A stretch of 64,000 bases of DNA from Saccharomycopsis malanga (GCA_004014935.1 CP025325.1:806001-870000); one strand, 5' to 3'. Shown: positions 46,609 through 57,403, counted from the first letter of the stretch. The notes: generated from the letters alone by a model not told the origin. Numbers and translations: made by a program.

Positions 46609-47541
46609 TCAAATTGTAGCTTCAGAATTGGCAGAACCGTTGGCAGTAGCGGTGGCCGCACCATTAGCAGCCTCACTCAGTAAAGCATCGATTTTGTTCT
46701 TAGCATTGTCAGGAGAAATGCCAATGTTTTTACTTAAATCCTTGGCTTTCTCAATATAAGGGCCCAATTTAGGCTTAACATTCTCATAAGTCTTGTTTAA
46801 AAATTCTACACCTTCTGAAGACAAGACAACAGAAGCTTTAGCAGCAGCTTGGATTTTCTCTACTGGCGAAGCAGCAGTATTTTTAGCTCCTTCGGCCTCA
46901 GCAGCAGTTGGCAATTTCGAAGAATAAGTCTGCAAAATGTGTGTTTGCATTTCTGAGATTCCACTAGAAGCTACAGGAACGGTTTTTTGATAAACAGAGC
47001 TACCTAAATTGTACAATCTAGTCAATTCATCATCATATTCTGGAACAGCTCCAGAAACACTGGCTTCAGAGCTTTTAGGCAAATAAGCATCAATCAAAGT
47101 TTCCAACTTGTTATTTAATGGTTTGATTACAGGTTCAACTCTTGTATTTACAGCAGGTCTGAACTGTTTCTGATAACCCTTAAACTTTTCATTAACACCA
47201 CCAAAAGGAACTTTTGAAAAAGCCTTATTCAAAAGTTCCTTTGGGTGAATGTCTTGCAAATGCACTTGTTTCAATGACGGAACAAGTGCATCGACATTGT
47301 CAAGGACAAGGTTGTTGAAATATTCATCAAACTTGACCAAAATGAGCTTCACCAATGCAATGCTCAAAAGCAAGTTTTCAACATAGGTGAAAAAAGGCTT
47401 CAAGTTGGAAATGACAGATGCCAGAATGGCCGAGTAGGCAAGCCAAGAGTAAATGTCATTCACTATAGGATAAGACTTTAAATGATTAATAGTCTTGGAG
47501 TCAGTAGCACTAACAGACTTCATGTTAAATTCTTCTGACAT
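46609..47541 (-). CDS. PLN1: Perilipin-like lipid-droplet protein
   Basis: 310 aa from the first ATG (MSEEFNMKSVSATDS). The N-terminal HLKSYPIVNDIYSW resembles the PAT-type start of fungal perilipins (S. cerevisiae Pln1/Pet10, Metarhizium Mpl1, Colletotrichum Cap20). It is followed by hydrophobic stretches (AYSAILASVISNL and LLLSIALVKLILV), amphipathic helices with 11-residue-like periodicity, and an Ala/Ser/Asn-rich tail. These proteins coat and stabilise triacylglycerol droplets. The assignment rests on pattern and length (Pln1 is 283 aa), not on a catalytic motif. Confidence 0.72.
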   Translation of the reverse strand: MSEEFNMKSVSATDSKTINHLKSYPIVNDIYSWLAYSAILASVISNLKPFFTYVENLLLSIALVKLILVKFDEYFNNLVLDNVDALVPSLKQVHLQDIHPKELLNKAFSKVPFGGVNEKFKGYQKQFRPAVNTRVEPVIKPLNNKLETLIDAYLPKSSEASVSGAVPEYDDELTRLYNLGSSVYQKTVPVASSGISEMQTHILQTYSSKLPTAAEAEGAKNTAASPVEKIQAAAKASVVLSSEGVEFLNKTYENVKPKLGPYIEKAKDLSKNIGISPDNAKNKIDALLSEAANGAATATANGSANSEATI

Positions 47542-48450
47542 GTTTCTGGTTCGAATGTATTGCAATCAAATTTATGAAAAATGAAATTTCTGAAATTTCT
47601 GGAAAATTAATCCTCGAGGAAACAAGCATCTGAAAGAGAATGGCGAACAAGGAGTTCTTTATATAGTATAGTAGGGAGCTATATACCTGTAGCAGGTGAT
47701 AGTTGCTGCAGCTGCATGTGAAAGCAGGAGCTGCATGAAAAGTTAGTTTAAAGCTTGTTAAAAAGCCACTGAAAAACCAGTATTTTCACACTTTGAACTA
47801 GGATTTTCGGCTCTAAACTTTCATCAAAGCCTTTCGGGAACAGGGAACTTGGCTCAAAGGCGTCAAGTACACCATGCCTTCAATGGGAACTGGAAAAAGG
47901 GAGCACTCAGGCGCAGGGAATGAATGCAACGACGCATTCCATTTTCACATGCAATCGTTCCGTAGGCATGGTGCCATATTTGAGACATGGGGTGAAAACA
48001 CCTTACATGTGGCAAAATATAATATGCAAATATATTATAGGTTGACATAAAATATTTGCTAAATATATACAATGGGGAATGGACATTCTTAGGAATTATT
48101 GATTTTATTTACAAAAGAAAGCTAAAGAGTAAAATATGTAGCTGTGAAGATTTGTGCGCATTTATTGTGTATTTTTGAAGCAGATCTGATAAGTGATGCT
48201 TGACCATCCTTACTAGTAACAGTTGACTAATACTGCAAATGGTTCAAATAAAATTCCTGGACAAAGAAATGAAGCCAAAATTATGCGAATAACGGCCACC
48301 TGAATAATTTTTAAACAAAACACTAATAAAGTAGATGATTTTACTAAGCTAAATGTCAAGTTTATGCGTACCACCCGAATAGTCTTTAAACATAGCACTA
48401 AAACTAGATGATTTTATCAATACATGTAGGCATGTTTTCAACTCAGATGC
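47542..48450. other. Intergenic with a ~55-bp direct repeat
   Basis: No gene seen. A diverged direct repeat (CCACCTGAATAATTTTTAAAC at 48297 and CCACCCGAATAGTCTTTAAAC near 48371, truncated here to the idea of the motif) precedes the end of the LRR-like gene. Confidence 0.45.
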
Positions 48451-50418
48451 TCATGCCAGTCCCTCGTAGTAGCAAGATAAATAGTTGAGAAATTTGAAAT
48501 CTAGCCCAGTTTTCTCTAAGATTGTATCCAAGTCAAATCTGACACAGAGAAATGTGTCAGTGGTAACCTCTCTCGGAGACAATCGTATCAAGGAAGCTGA
48601 ATTAATGTTTTTTAACTTTTCTGCAATCTCGTCGTCACTAGTATAAAAAGATTTGCAATTCAGAAAATCACCCACAAGCTCAAAATTGGGAATATTGTTG
48701 ACTAAGGCGTGCTGCAAAGCGTCGCCTTTTAAAATCCATGGTTCATCAGTCCATCCTGTAAATATGAATGATTTCAAGTTTGAGTAGGAGCGTAAGTCCC
48801 AAGGAGTGGTAATCTCTGAGTCAAGAGCCAATTCCAAGCGTTCCAATTTCGGGGCAACAACATTGGTAAATCTATACAATGGATCACCAATAACAACTGA
48901 AATGCTATTGTCTTTCAATAAAAGTTGGCGTAACTCTGGTGCCTTGAAGTTTTCCAAGACTAACAGGGTTGTAAAATCATAATTTCTATAACTCAATGTT
49001 TCTACATTGACAGTAACATCTTTCAACTCAAGCTCATAATCTATAAGCCCACTACCAAAAAGTCTGATATCAAGCGTTTTCAAGCCAGGTATCCAATCAG
49101 ACAACTGATTCAAATAATTATTAAATAGTACCTGTTTATCGTTTCCTGCGTATTCAAAAGCCCATACAAGATGCTGTAATGACAGTTTGATTACTGATGG
49201 CAAGTTTTGCACGAGTGCTAAGCTTGATATCTGGACGGTTTTTACGCTCAATGTTGTTAAAGAAGGAAGTTTCAACTGATTTATGGACTTGAAATAGCTT
49301 TCAATTGCTTCATCAGTAAAACCTACGTTTTCCTCATGGCCAAATTGTAATAATAAGTATTCAAGTTGAGGGAATTCAAATGAAGAGATGTTTTCCAACA
49401 CTTTTTGGCTATCGCAAACCTCCAACAAGCGAACATGTTGACTGAAGCTATTAAACAACTTTTCCACAGCATCCGAATTGTCATGTAAATCTAATGAAAC
49501 TGTTTCTGCTTCATTCAAAAATTCAAAGTCATAATCCTCCCCTTTTAATCTTACGTTTGAAAGCTTCAAATTCTTCAACTTGGGTATTCCTTTTAATTGC
49601 TTTATGACAACAGGGCCTTCAATCCCTCTAAAAGCTAAATTTCTAAATATCATGTAAGTACTAGAATCAGCATTTCTTGGTTTCTCAATTTCAAGAGACT
49701 TCAATTTGGGCATTTTTAACGACGTGATACTAAGTGATACTTGTTGGGCTTCTGGAGTCTCTGGCAATGTGATCTTCAAACATTGGAGATTCTCTGAGAA
49801 TTTTGGTTCAATCAAATCATAATGATACATCTCAGATGTGTCTTCATTCTTATGCTTTTGTTTCGCTAGATTAAGAGTTAACTTCTGGAAACGCTTTGAA
49901 AACAGACACAGAATATTGTCCCACACATCTTCATCAGCATCTGCTTCAGTTACATCTGGGAAAAACCATTTGAAAGTTTGGTACTTGGAAATAGATTTTA
50001 TATCGCTACTATAAAGAATACAGCGTCCACAGGAAACAATAATAGACACCTTTTGAATGTCGTTTACTTTTTTGAAAACTGTCAAATAATTACAACTGGA
50101 GGCCTCATAAAGCAATCCAAAAACAGATGTAATTTGAGTATCATTAGGATCATTTGTCCAACATTCAGATGGAAACGTTAGCTCCAGAGTTCTTTCTCGA
50201 AGCTTGGCATGATCTTTCAGAGAGCTATTAACATTCAGAATAATTGCAACATGTTTAGCTAAATAATCAGCTACATGTGATTCTTTAAACCAGTCAGCCA
50301 ATTCATCAAACGATGATATGCTATTCAATTGTTCCATGACTTGTCCTTCAACATTAGCCATTTCAAACTGTTTACTAACTTTTACAGACTGAATATTAAT
50401 AAAGCTTTTGCTTGGCAT
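48451..50418 (-). CDS. Leucine-rich-repeat/F-box-like protein
   Basis: 655 aa from ATG 50418. A second start at Met20 of this frame (MANVEGQVMEQLNSISSF, 50361) is equally likely. I do not recognise a named gene. The sequence is a series of Leu-rich segments alternating with Lys/Asn-rich turns (LKSLEIEKP, LKNLKLSNVRLKG, LEYLLLQFG, LPSLTTLSVKTVQISSL, LKTLDIRLFGSG, LERLELALDSE, LKSFIFTGW), which is the look of irregular yeast LRR/F-box proteins. The N-terminal 60 residues could be an F-box-like helix bundle but lack a clear LP..l signature. Many yeasts carry expanded families of such proteins. Confidence 0.75.
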   Translation of the reverse strand: MPSKSFINIQSVKVSKQFEMANVEGQVMEQLNSISSFDELADWFKESHVADYLAKHVAIILNVNSSLKDHAKLRERTLELTFPSECWTNDPNDTQITSVFGLLYEASSCNYLTVFKKVNDIQKVSIIVSCGRCILYSSDIKSISKYQTFKWFFPDVTEADADEDVWDNILCLFSKRFQKLTLNLAKQKHKNEDTSEMYHYDLIEPKFSENLQCLKITLPETPEAQQVSLSITSLKMPKLKSLEIEKPRNADSSTYMIFRNLAFRGIEGPVVIKQLKGIPKLKNLKLSNVRLKGEDYDFEFLNEAETVSLDLHDNSDAVEKLFNSFSQHVRLLEVCDSQKVLENISSFEFPQLEYLLLQFGHEENVGFTDEAIESYFKSINQLKLPSLTTLSVKTVQISSLALVQNLPSVIKLSLQHLVWAFEYAGNDKQVLFNNYLNQLSDWIPGLKTLDIRLFGSGLIDYELELKDVTVNVETLSYRNYDFTTLLVLENFKAPELRQLLLKDNSISVVIGDPLYRFTNVVAPKLERLELALDSEITTPWDLRSYSNLKSFIFTGWTDEPWILKGDALQHALVNNIPNFELVGDFLNCKSFYTSDDEIAEKLKNINSASLIRLSPREVTTDTFLCVRFDLDTILEKTGLDFKFLNYLSCYYEGLA

Positions 50419-50526
50419 CACCAAATGCCTGAAATACCATTCACTGAAAAATGACACGTGGCTTCTAATCTATAAAGGGATGATTTGATATTTTATCGTG
50501 GTTTATTATATGGTTCATATAAGATA

Positions 50527-50743
50527 GTAATAATAATAATATCATATATTTCAAGCCTGTAATTGGAAAGTAAGCACTACTTTTGTCTAGGTCTTGGTTT
50601 CAGACAGTCGTACTTGCCTGTTTAACAATGTAAAAAGCAGCAAGTAAAAAATGCTTCTGTCGGGAATCGAACCCGTGTTCATGTTAGGTCGTCTATCTCT
50701 TCTCCAAAAGCACTGGTTACTGAGCCATACGGCCCAGCGGCTG
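50527..50743 (-). mobile_element. SINE, minus strand, upstream of LRR-like gene
   Basis: Tail (ATT)n and TCAAGCC end at 50527, body hairpin region, box B GGTTCGATTCC and head with box A. The palindrome segment is deleted. Its 3' end lies ~110 bp from the start codon of the LRR-like gene. Confidence 0.85.
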
Positions 50744-51008
50744 TTATAGCAAACGTTATTTGAGATAGCACATACATAGTGAATCATTAAACTTGTAAGT
50801 TTGAGATTGCTGTTGAAAATATGACAAACAAAGTTGATATAATACAAGGTGTATGATTGATATATATATTGGGCGGACCTAGTCGGTTTATAAGCCCCTA
50901 TAACATATTGTTAATACTACAAGACGTTTCTCAAAAGATCCAAAAATACATTAGTACTAAAACAAATATGCAGCAAGCCAAAAATCTGTAATCAATAGAA
51001 GGCGTTTG

Positions 51009-52526
51009 CTAAAATCCCATTCTCTTGGTAACATAACTTTGGGCCAACACCCCAAAAGATAGAGCCAAGCCATCTTTTATCCAGTCCTTGACCCAATCAG
51101 CAGGCTCTATACCCTCCACTTCCTCGCTAGCTTTTGTAGAAACGTCGATTTCTGCCTTTTCCTTCTCCTTTTCCTCCGGGGATTTCTTTCCGGTGCTTTC
51201 AGTGATCTGGTTGGTAGTTAGCCACTTGGCCCATTGAAGAGGAAATGGCTGGGATTTGGTTACTATGCTGAATTTGTGTTCTAAATCTTTCAAAGTGATC
51301 AAAAACTGGAATGAGTCGGTATTTGATTCGTCAATTCTTACAATTTCCTCAAAACTCGAGGTGTATGTCTGCATGTTCTTGTCCTGGATAAAAGGCAAGA
51401 TGGTGATGAAAATATGTGAGACGCTGGTTGATGGTTTTTGTTCGACTTCAGAAGGTCCCAAAGCCTTTTCTTGCTTTTCTTTCTTCTTGAGCTGCATTAA
51501 AGTCTTGATGCCATCATCAATGTTAGCAAAAGACAACTTTTCGGCATCTAGAACATTGCCACGGAAAAAGTCTACGCTTTTTGGCTTCAAATCGTTGTCA
51601 TTATTGGTCAAGCTGGCCAAATCAAGAATGTTCAACAATTTGGAAAAGTTTTTGGAATTGATGATTTCCAAATCAATTGATCCTTCCACCTGACTTATCA
51701 CCTTTTGAAATTTGTTATAAATCAAGTAATCTATATAGTTAAAGTTTTTCAACTCATCGTTGATGATATATATTTTCAAAGTCTCGTCATGAGAGTTTAT
51801 TGTTTTTGCTGTGGAAATGATTTGTTCATTCAAAGTGTTGACAAACGAGCTTAATAGACCACCCACTTTGTTGATGGACCCACCAGCATCAAGATTCTTA
51901 GACAATGTTTCTCCCCGTGCTTTAATCAACTCAGGAAGCTTTTCATAGTCTTCCGTGTCTAGCAAATTCAAATCTTTCAACTGGTCATTGGCAACCTTGC
52001 TGATATCCAGAACTGTTGATTGGGCTGTTTTGCTCAAATCACCAACTACATGAGACGCAGATCCCCAAAAAGAATTGAGTTGTTTCGAACCTGAAGTGCC
52101 CCACCAACCACTTATTGAAGAAAGTGGATCATTACCTGTTGCAGGTTTTCCGGTACCATCCTGCTGGGTCAATGCAGAACGTGCATACGCCGCATTTACT
52201 TCAGTCGAAACCTGTTTCTGGTTGTTTTCCTTGTTTTCCAACTCATTTTCACTGGTTTCTTTCGTAATTTCTTTATTATCTTGTTTTGGTATAGAGTCAT
52301 CTTTTGTAGTTGTAATGTTTTTTGCTGGTTTCATTGATGTTGCAGTGGCTTTACTTTCTTGTGCCAATTCATCTAAAAAATCCAAAATGTCTGAATTATT
52401 AGGATCAGATCCACCATTAGACCGATGAGAATCTTGTTGTTGTTCGCCTTCGCCGTTCTTTTGGTCACTAGGTAAAGAATCCAAAAAATTCAAAACATCA
52501 TCCGCATCGTTCTTGCTTGCAGACAT
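51009..52526 (-). CDS. MTC1: Mtc1-family protein
   Basis: 505 aa. The N-terminal DDVLNFLDSL and a second DILDFLDEL motif, a long Ser/Asn/Glu-rich linker, then ISGWWGTSGSKQLNSFWGSASHVVGDL and the conserved C-terminal half ending ADWVKDWIKDGLALSFGVLAQSYVTKRMGF match Mtc1 (maintenance of telomere capping 1; PF10310-type family). In S. cerevisiae Mtc1 is cytoplasmic, linked to COPI vesicles/Golgi, and its loss is synthetic with cdc13-1; the molecular function is unknown. Start at ATG 52526 (MSASKND). Confidence 0.88.
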   Translation of the reverse strand: MSASKNDADDVLNFLDSLPSDQKNGEGEQQQDSHRSNGGSDPNNSDILDFLDELAQESKATATSMKPAKNITTTKDDSIPKQDNKEITKETSENELENKENNQKQVSTEVNAAYARSALTQQDGTGKPATGNDPLSSISGWWGTSGSKQLNSFWGSASHVVGDLSKTAQSTVLDISKVANDQLKDLNLLDTEDYEKLPELIKARGETLSKNLDAGGSINKVGGLLSSFVNTLNEQIISTAKTINSHDETLKIYIINDELKNFNYIDYLIYNKFQKVISQVEGSIDLEIINSKNFSKLLNILDLASLTNNDNDLKPKSVDFFRGNVLDAEKLSFANIDDGIKTLMQLKKKEKQEKALGPSEVEQKPSTSVSHIFITILPFIQDKNMQTYTSSFEEIVRIDESNTDSFQFLITLKDLEHKFSIVTKSQPFPLQWAKWLTTNQITESTGKKSPEEKEKEKAEIDVSTKASEEVEGIEPADWVKDWIKDGLALSFGVLAQSYVTKRMGF

Positions 52527-53601
52527 TATTGTTTCTATTGTTATACGTTGACTGTTTCCTGTTGGATTATCACAATTGATTATTATAATTTGTTATTATT
52601 ATCATAATTTATTATTGCAAATGGTTACAACAATTGGTTATCATCATCTATATTACTTGTCTTTAGGAGGGCTCATAATCATATGATCAGAGGGGCACAT
52701 AACCTGTTAATTAGATGGGGGTCTAGGCCAGCAAAGGTGGTTTGATAGCAAACAATTAATTATAAAGAGTATATGTATATATTAAATGTATTAATACAAG
52801 GAAAGATAAGGTATTATGATATGTCACTACTGGCCTCAATATGTAAGCCCCAAATCGTTCCAATGTAAGCAAGAGACTTATTTGGGTATATAGCATTGCA
52901 CGAGTCAACGGGAGCAACTAGTTTGGAAATATTGTTATGTCTACAATTGTACGGGATGATAATAGTTGCTCAACCAGTAGGAATTCTTATATAAGATGAT
53001 GAATGTGTAGGTCATCATAACAATTGGTTGGCATTGAACGTTTCCAACGTTGAGGTCGTATAGTCTAAGGGCCCGCCCGCACCGTTAATCAATTTAGCGT
53101 TTATGGTAGATCAATGATTGTTTTTAAAAATAAAACAGTTACTCCCAGCAACGTGTGTGGCTGGCCATATTGGACATGTTTAGCGTGTGGAAAAAAACTG
53201 GTAAAATGGAATTGTAGAGCCAAAACTGACAAATATATGTAAACAGATTGAAATTGTAGATTAGAAATCTGTAATGACAACCAAAGATTGAGGTTTTACA
53301 GGATTGCCTCTTTAGTTGCGCTAAAATAAAGTATACGTCACAGGTATAGACAATCAAGAACACCCTTAATAGGACCAGATATCGTTTTGCTCTCCTTTTC
53401 TTCCTGTCAATTCGTCAGATTATTGAAAGCTTTTTATCAGAAGGATTATCAAAAGTTTTTTATCAGCGGTTATCAAAACGTAAAGTTATCTTTTCTTGAC
53501 CTAGAGGATAAATACCGGATTACATCTCAAATTTAGACGTTCTGAATCAAGAATTGTGCTGAGACATTTTTGACTCTTCCCTCGCTTTATTATTAAAAAC
53601 C
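52527..53601. other. Intergenic, no gene seen
   Basis: Divergent promoter space for MTC1 and PEF1, about 1.07 kb. The first 100 bp are ATT/ATC-rich without SINE sequence. TTATCA repeats near 53430-53480 precede PEF1. No gene seen. Confidence 0.5.
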
Positions 53602-54782
53602 ATGTCATATGTAAGTATAACGTGTCGTGTTGGCATATAATATTGCTGTTTCCTCTTTCTGGCAGCTTCTAACATCAACAGCATCCTGGCTACGGCAGTA
53701 ACGCTCTTCCTGGAGGTCCCTACAGTGCCGGAATGACCAGCAGATACTTCAATCCGAGATACAACATCCGGTCTGACAACCTCTACGGAGACAATTGGGT
53801 TGATGACTATCGGGAAAACTATCGCTACACAGACAATGATGTTGATTTGTACGCCAATGAGATGTACAGTAACTACGGTCCAACTCGGGCCGGCGGTGCT
53901 TTTCTGTCCATAAACCCATTTTCCAGAAGAAACAGACTTGATAGGGGATTTGAACCCGGAGTTGACGACTATGTTCCCCCTAGTTTGAGAACCCCGTTAC
54001 ATAATCCTTATGAAACTGAAGACGGCCAAATGCCTCTTGAGGTGTCTCGCAGAGAACGTCAGAGTTTGCTTCAGAACTTTCGTCGTTTTGATGCCAATGG
54101 GTCTGGCAGAATCACTCCTCGAGAGCTCCAGACTGCTCTACGGAACTCTGACGGCACTCCTTTCAGTGCCACAACCATCCGTATGATATTCCAGGTCTTT
54201 GACAAAGACGAGTCCAACACCCTTGAAATCAACGAGTTTTACTTTTTGATGAAATCCCTCCAGTATTGGAACACCAAGTTCAGACAGTTTGATCTTGACA
54301 GCTCAGGAACAATCACTTTTACTGAATATCTCAAACTTCTTAGGTACTTTGGTTATACATTCAGTGTTAAGACATGTGCCTTTATCTTTAAACGTTTTGC
54401 TCGCTACGACGACAGAGGCACTGTCTTCAGCACCACTGGAAATAAGTTGGTGTTGAAATTTGACAAGTTTTTTGAAAGCTTCATGTTGTTAACTTATTTT
54501 TTCAACCAATACTCCTACGCTGGGGCTGGTGAAAACATTGATCAGTATCTCATCCGGTCATTCAGCATGATTGAAGGCACGTATGGTGTAGGCATGGCTG
54601 GTACTGGAATTGGTACTGGAATGGGCGCTGGAATTGGTACTGGAATGGGTACTGGAATGGGTACTGGAATGGGTACTGGAATGGGTACTGGAATGGGTAC
54701 TGGAATGGGTACTGGAATGGGTACTGGAATGGGAGCTCCTGGCCCAGGTATGGGAGGGGCTGGTATTGGCGGTGGATATTAA
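53602..54782 (+). CDS. PEF1: Penta-EF-hand protein, one intron
   Basis: Calcium-binding protein of the ALG-2/Pef1 family, linked in yeast to polar growth and cation homeostasis. Exon 1 is 53602-53610 (MSY), the intron 53611-53681 (71 nt, donor GTAAGT, branch TTCTAAC, acceptor CAACAG) and exon 2 starts 53682, giving 369 aa. Splicing adds MSYHPGYGSNALPGG, the Gly/Pro/Tyr start usual in this family. An earlier AG (GGCAG, 53661-53665) lies before the branch site and would leave an in-frame stop, so the later AG is required. EF-hand loops DANGSGRITPRE, DKDESNTLEINE and DLDSSGTITFTE are intact. The C-terminus is a (Gly-Thr-Gly-Met)n run. Confidence 0.93.
54601..54735 (+). repeat. Coding 12-bp repeat in PEF1
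   Basis: About eleven tandem units of GGTACTGGAATG (Gly-Thr-Gly-Met) at the 3' end of PEF1. Most units are identical at DNA level, so the array is young and probably length-variable. Confidence 0.92.
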
Positions 54783-55131
54783 TTTATTTATTTGTCCAAT
54801 ATCAAGCCTTACGCTACTTTTATTCAACTTAGTTTGGTGTATTATTTTTTTGGTACTGTTTCACTTGTCTTTTATTCCTTTTGCTTTTTTGTTCTCTACC
54901 TGCTGCTTTAAGTAGTCGCAATATCATAAGTTTATATTATACAAATTGCACATGCTACTGATCCCAACAAAAAACTTGTTTTCATATCTACTTGTAATCA
55001 AAGAATGAAGGATACCGTGTGGCTTGAAATATATAAATTATCTAATTGAATGGTTGTAAACTATTGGATATTGTAATATTGCTTGGGTAAACTGAGCAGC
55101 TGTATTAGATCTATTAATCCTTTTTTTGGAT

Positions 55132-55209
55132 TTATGGAACAATTCCTTCCAGTAATTTGATAGCTTTTTCAATTCTCATCCAAGCTTTTGTTGCTTCTTT
55201 CTTCCGAAT
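55132..55209 (-). CDS. Possible last exon of a small unrecognised gene
   Basis: After an acceptor TGTGTTTTAG, 25 codons read IRKKEATKAWMRIEKAIKLL EGIVP then TAA (given in two parts), a coherent amphipathic helix. A compatible first exon may begin at the ATG near 55360 (MLEGVLTIPGNLQVSV) with a weak GTAGGA donor, but that is speculative. I do not recognise the protein. Confidence 0.25.
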   Translation of the reverse strand: MRKKEATKAWMRIEKAIKLLEGIVP

Positions 55210-55707
55210 CTAAAACACAATACATTATCGCCTTTCCTACATTTAATCTTTTCCTAACCCTTATTGCCAATTTAGTTAATCATACTTCTATCCTACCAAC
55301 CAGAGTTGAATAGTTACGGAAACTTGTAAGTTTCCTGGTATTGTCAAAACTCCTTCCAGCATAGCGCAACTACTGTATACTGGGCTTATTATTACTAAAA
55401 GCTACAACTCGTAGCATATTCCTGCCAACAAACGAATAAAAACAAGTAATGAATTATGAAGCATTATGTAATAATTGTGGAAATGTCTAGCCCTTGAACC
55501 AAACACTTATCTAAACTCGTATGTAGCCTCATTTTTTCTTGAAAAAAATTGATTTTAATTGATTAGTTAGAGCCCCAATATTACATCTGGCTAACGAATA
55601 TAAATCATACCAGTAAGTGCACAATCTGCGACAATTTATAAACAGTGTAAAAACGCAAATAAAAAACGACATTTATCAAGAATATATAATATTCAGACTA
55701 TTGCCAC

Positions 55708-56661
55708 TCAATTGTTAAATATATCCCTTCTACGATGATCCTTCAACGGCATGTCCTTTCTCACCTTGGCTACAATATCCAAATCAATATCGGCTAGAAC
55801 AATCTCAGGCTCGTTATTGTTTACATTAACATCACTTGCCTCGGCAACAACAGTGCCCCATGGATCAATGATTACAGTATGTCCGTAGGAAATTCTCTTC
55901 TGCACTGGTTTTTTATCATTTTCTTGCTCTTCAATTTTCACCACCTTGTTTGGATCTTCAGAGTCATCCTCAATAGATGTGTCATGAACACCCTTTTGTG
56001 CTGGCATGATTACATAGCTCTGAGAATCTATTGCTCTTGCTCTACCTAACAAATGCCAGTGTGCAGACCCTGTTTTCACTGTAAATGCACTAGGAAACGT
56101 TACTACTTGTGCTCCCCAGTCTCTGAGTCTTACTGCAAGCTCTGGAAACCGGATGTCGTAACAAATTCCGAGCCCCAACTTGCCTATTGGTGTGTCAAAC
56201 GGTTTAGTAAGCGAATTGCCAGGCTCGACCGAACTGGACTCTTTCAAAATAGGTCCATTGGGGATATTGATATCAAACAAATGGATCTTTTGATATCTCT
56301 GTGTGATTCTACCTTGTTCGTCAATGTAAAGAAGTGTATTTTTCACTCTTTTACTTTGTTCTACGGTGTTGTCATCTTTCCAGGCAGGCTCATGGACTCC
56401 AACTACAACATTTAAAAACTTGCCCTCCTGGTTCAATTCTTGCAAACGTTTTTGAATCCCTGTCACAAAAACTGACTTGTCTACTGGCCGAGCAATTTTA
56501 ATAGAATGAATAGCGTTTCTTGCAATATAATCCGAGGCCTCAGGGAGAAATAACACCTTAGCATTGAGACTCACGGCCCGATTCATAAGCTTAAGAACTT
56601 GACCCAAGTTGGTCGACAACGATGACGTTGAAGACAACTGCCCAGCCGCAATTAAAACCAT
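55708..56661 (-). CDS. NIT2: Nitrilase-superfamily deaminated-glutathione amidase
   Basis: 317 aa, carbon-nitrogen hydrolase. The Glu-Lys-Cys triad is visible in FLPEASDYIA, RYQKIHLFDI and GLGICYDIRFPELA. The DIRFPELA text and the LGRARAIDSQSYVIMPAQ segment are typical of the Nit1/Nit2 branch, which removes deaminated glutathione in cytosol and mitochondria (metabolite repair). A charged insert of about 25 residues (TSIEDDSEDPNKVVKIEEQE) interrupts the domain and is also present in S. cerevisiae Nit2-type proteins. A SINE head starts only 40 bp upstream of the ATG. Confidence 0.93.
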   Translation of the reverse strand: MVLIAAGQLSSTSSLSTNLGQVLKLMNRAVSLNAKVLFLPEASDYIARNAIHSIKIARPVDKSVFVTGIQKRLQELNQEGKFLNVVVGVHEPAWKDDNTVEQSKRVKNTLLYIDEQGRITQRYQKIHLFDINIPNGPILKESSSVEPGNSLTKPFDTPIGKLGLGICYDIRFPELAVRLRDWGAQVVTFPSAFTVKTGSAHWHLLGRARAIDSQSYVIMPAQKGVHDTSIEDDSEDPNKVVKIEEQENDKKPVQKRISYGHTVIIDPWGTVVAEASDVNVNNNEPEIVLADIDLDIVAKVRKDMPLKDHRRRDIFNN

Positions 56662-56700
56662 CCTTTATTGCTCTTTATATAATAGTATAATACCATCAAT

Positions 56701-57012
56701 GCCACTGGGCCCGATGGCTCAGTGGTTAGTGCTCTAGGATAAGAGAAAAAAAGACCTAGCAGGCTCACGGGTTCGATTCCCCACTACGACACTTTCTACT
56801 CACTGCTTTTACAATGTTGAACGTGACTTCACAGGCAACTGTAACTGTCTGAAACACGACCCAGGCCAATGACTGCTTACTTTCCAATATATTAGATAAG
56901 AAAATTATAATTGGCAGGACATCCTTGAGTTTTACCAAGGTCCCATAGACATAGCGCGTATATACGGAACTGATATGTACTGGGCTCGAAATATAAGATT
57001 ATTGTTATTATC
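56701..57012 (+). mobile_element. Full-length SINE upstream of NIT2
   Basis: Plus-strand complete copy: head GCCACTGGGCCCGATGGCTC, box A TGGCTCAGTGG, box B GGTTCGATTCC, body, palindrome variant CGTATATACG, end TACTGGGCTCGAAATATAAG and an ATT tail. Body sequence is of the older subtype shared with 8793. Flanking ACCATCAAT/ACCAACAAT may be a decayed target duplication. It is divergent from NIT2. Confidence 0.92.
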
Positions 57013-57403
57013 ACCAACAATTTGGCATATTCATCTCGCTCTATGTTGATATAGTTACTGGTCCCACGTGGTGATTGGGTAAGAAGTTGGAATATAATAA
57101 TAATAACATAATACTTACAATGGAAGACTATGGTAATTTGTAGGGGGAAATATTATCTAATAATCATTTATAGTGACTTTACTGGTGTATATTGCATGAA
57201 AATAGTCATGGTTTTTGTTAAAAGTCTAACAAAGGGCTATAGCAAATTGTAGTAACGTGAAGGAAATACCAGAGTGGATAAAGTGGGTAGATAGTTGAAA
57301 AGTGGTAAGAATTGTTTTACAATTATCAATGATCATACATTTCCCATACAATGAAAATTAACAAAACTCGCCAATATCTGACTGTGTAATATTAAAATGA
57401 GTT
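57013..57403. other. Intergenic, no gene seen
   Basis: AT-rich spacer. A short (ATA)n stretch at 57094-57112 may be a decayed SINE tail. Confidence 0.45.
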
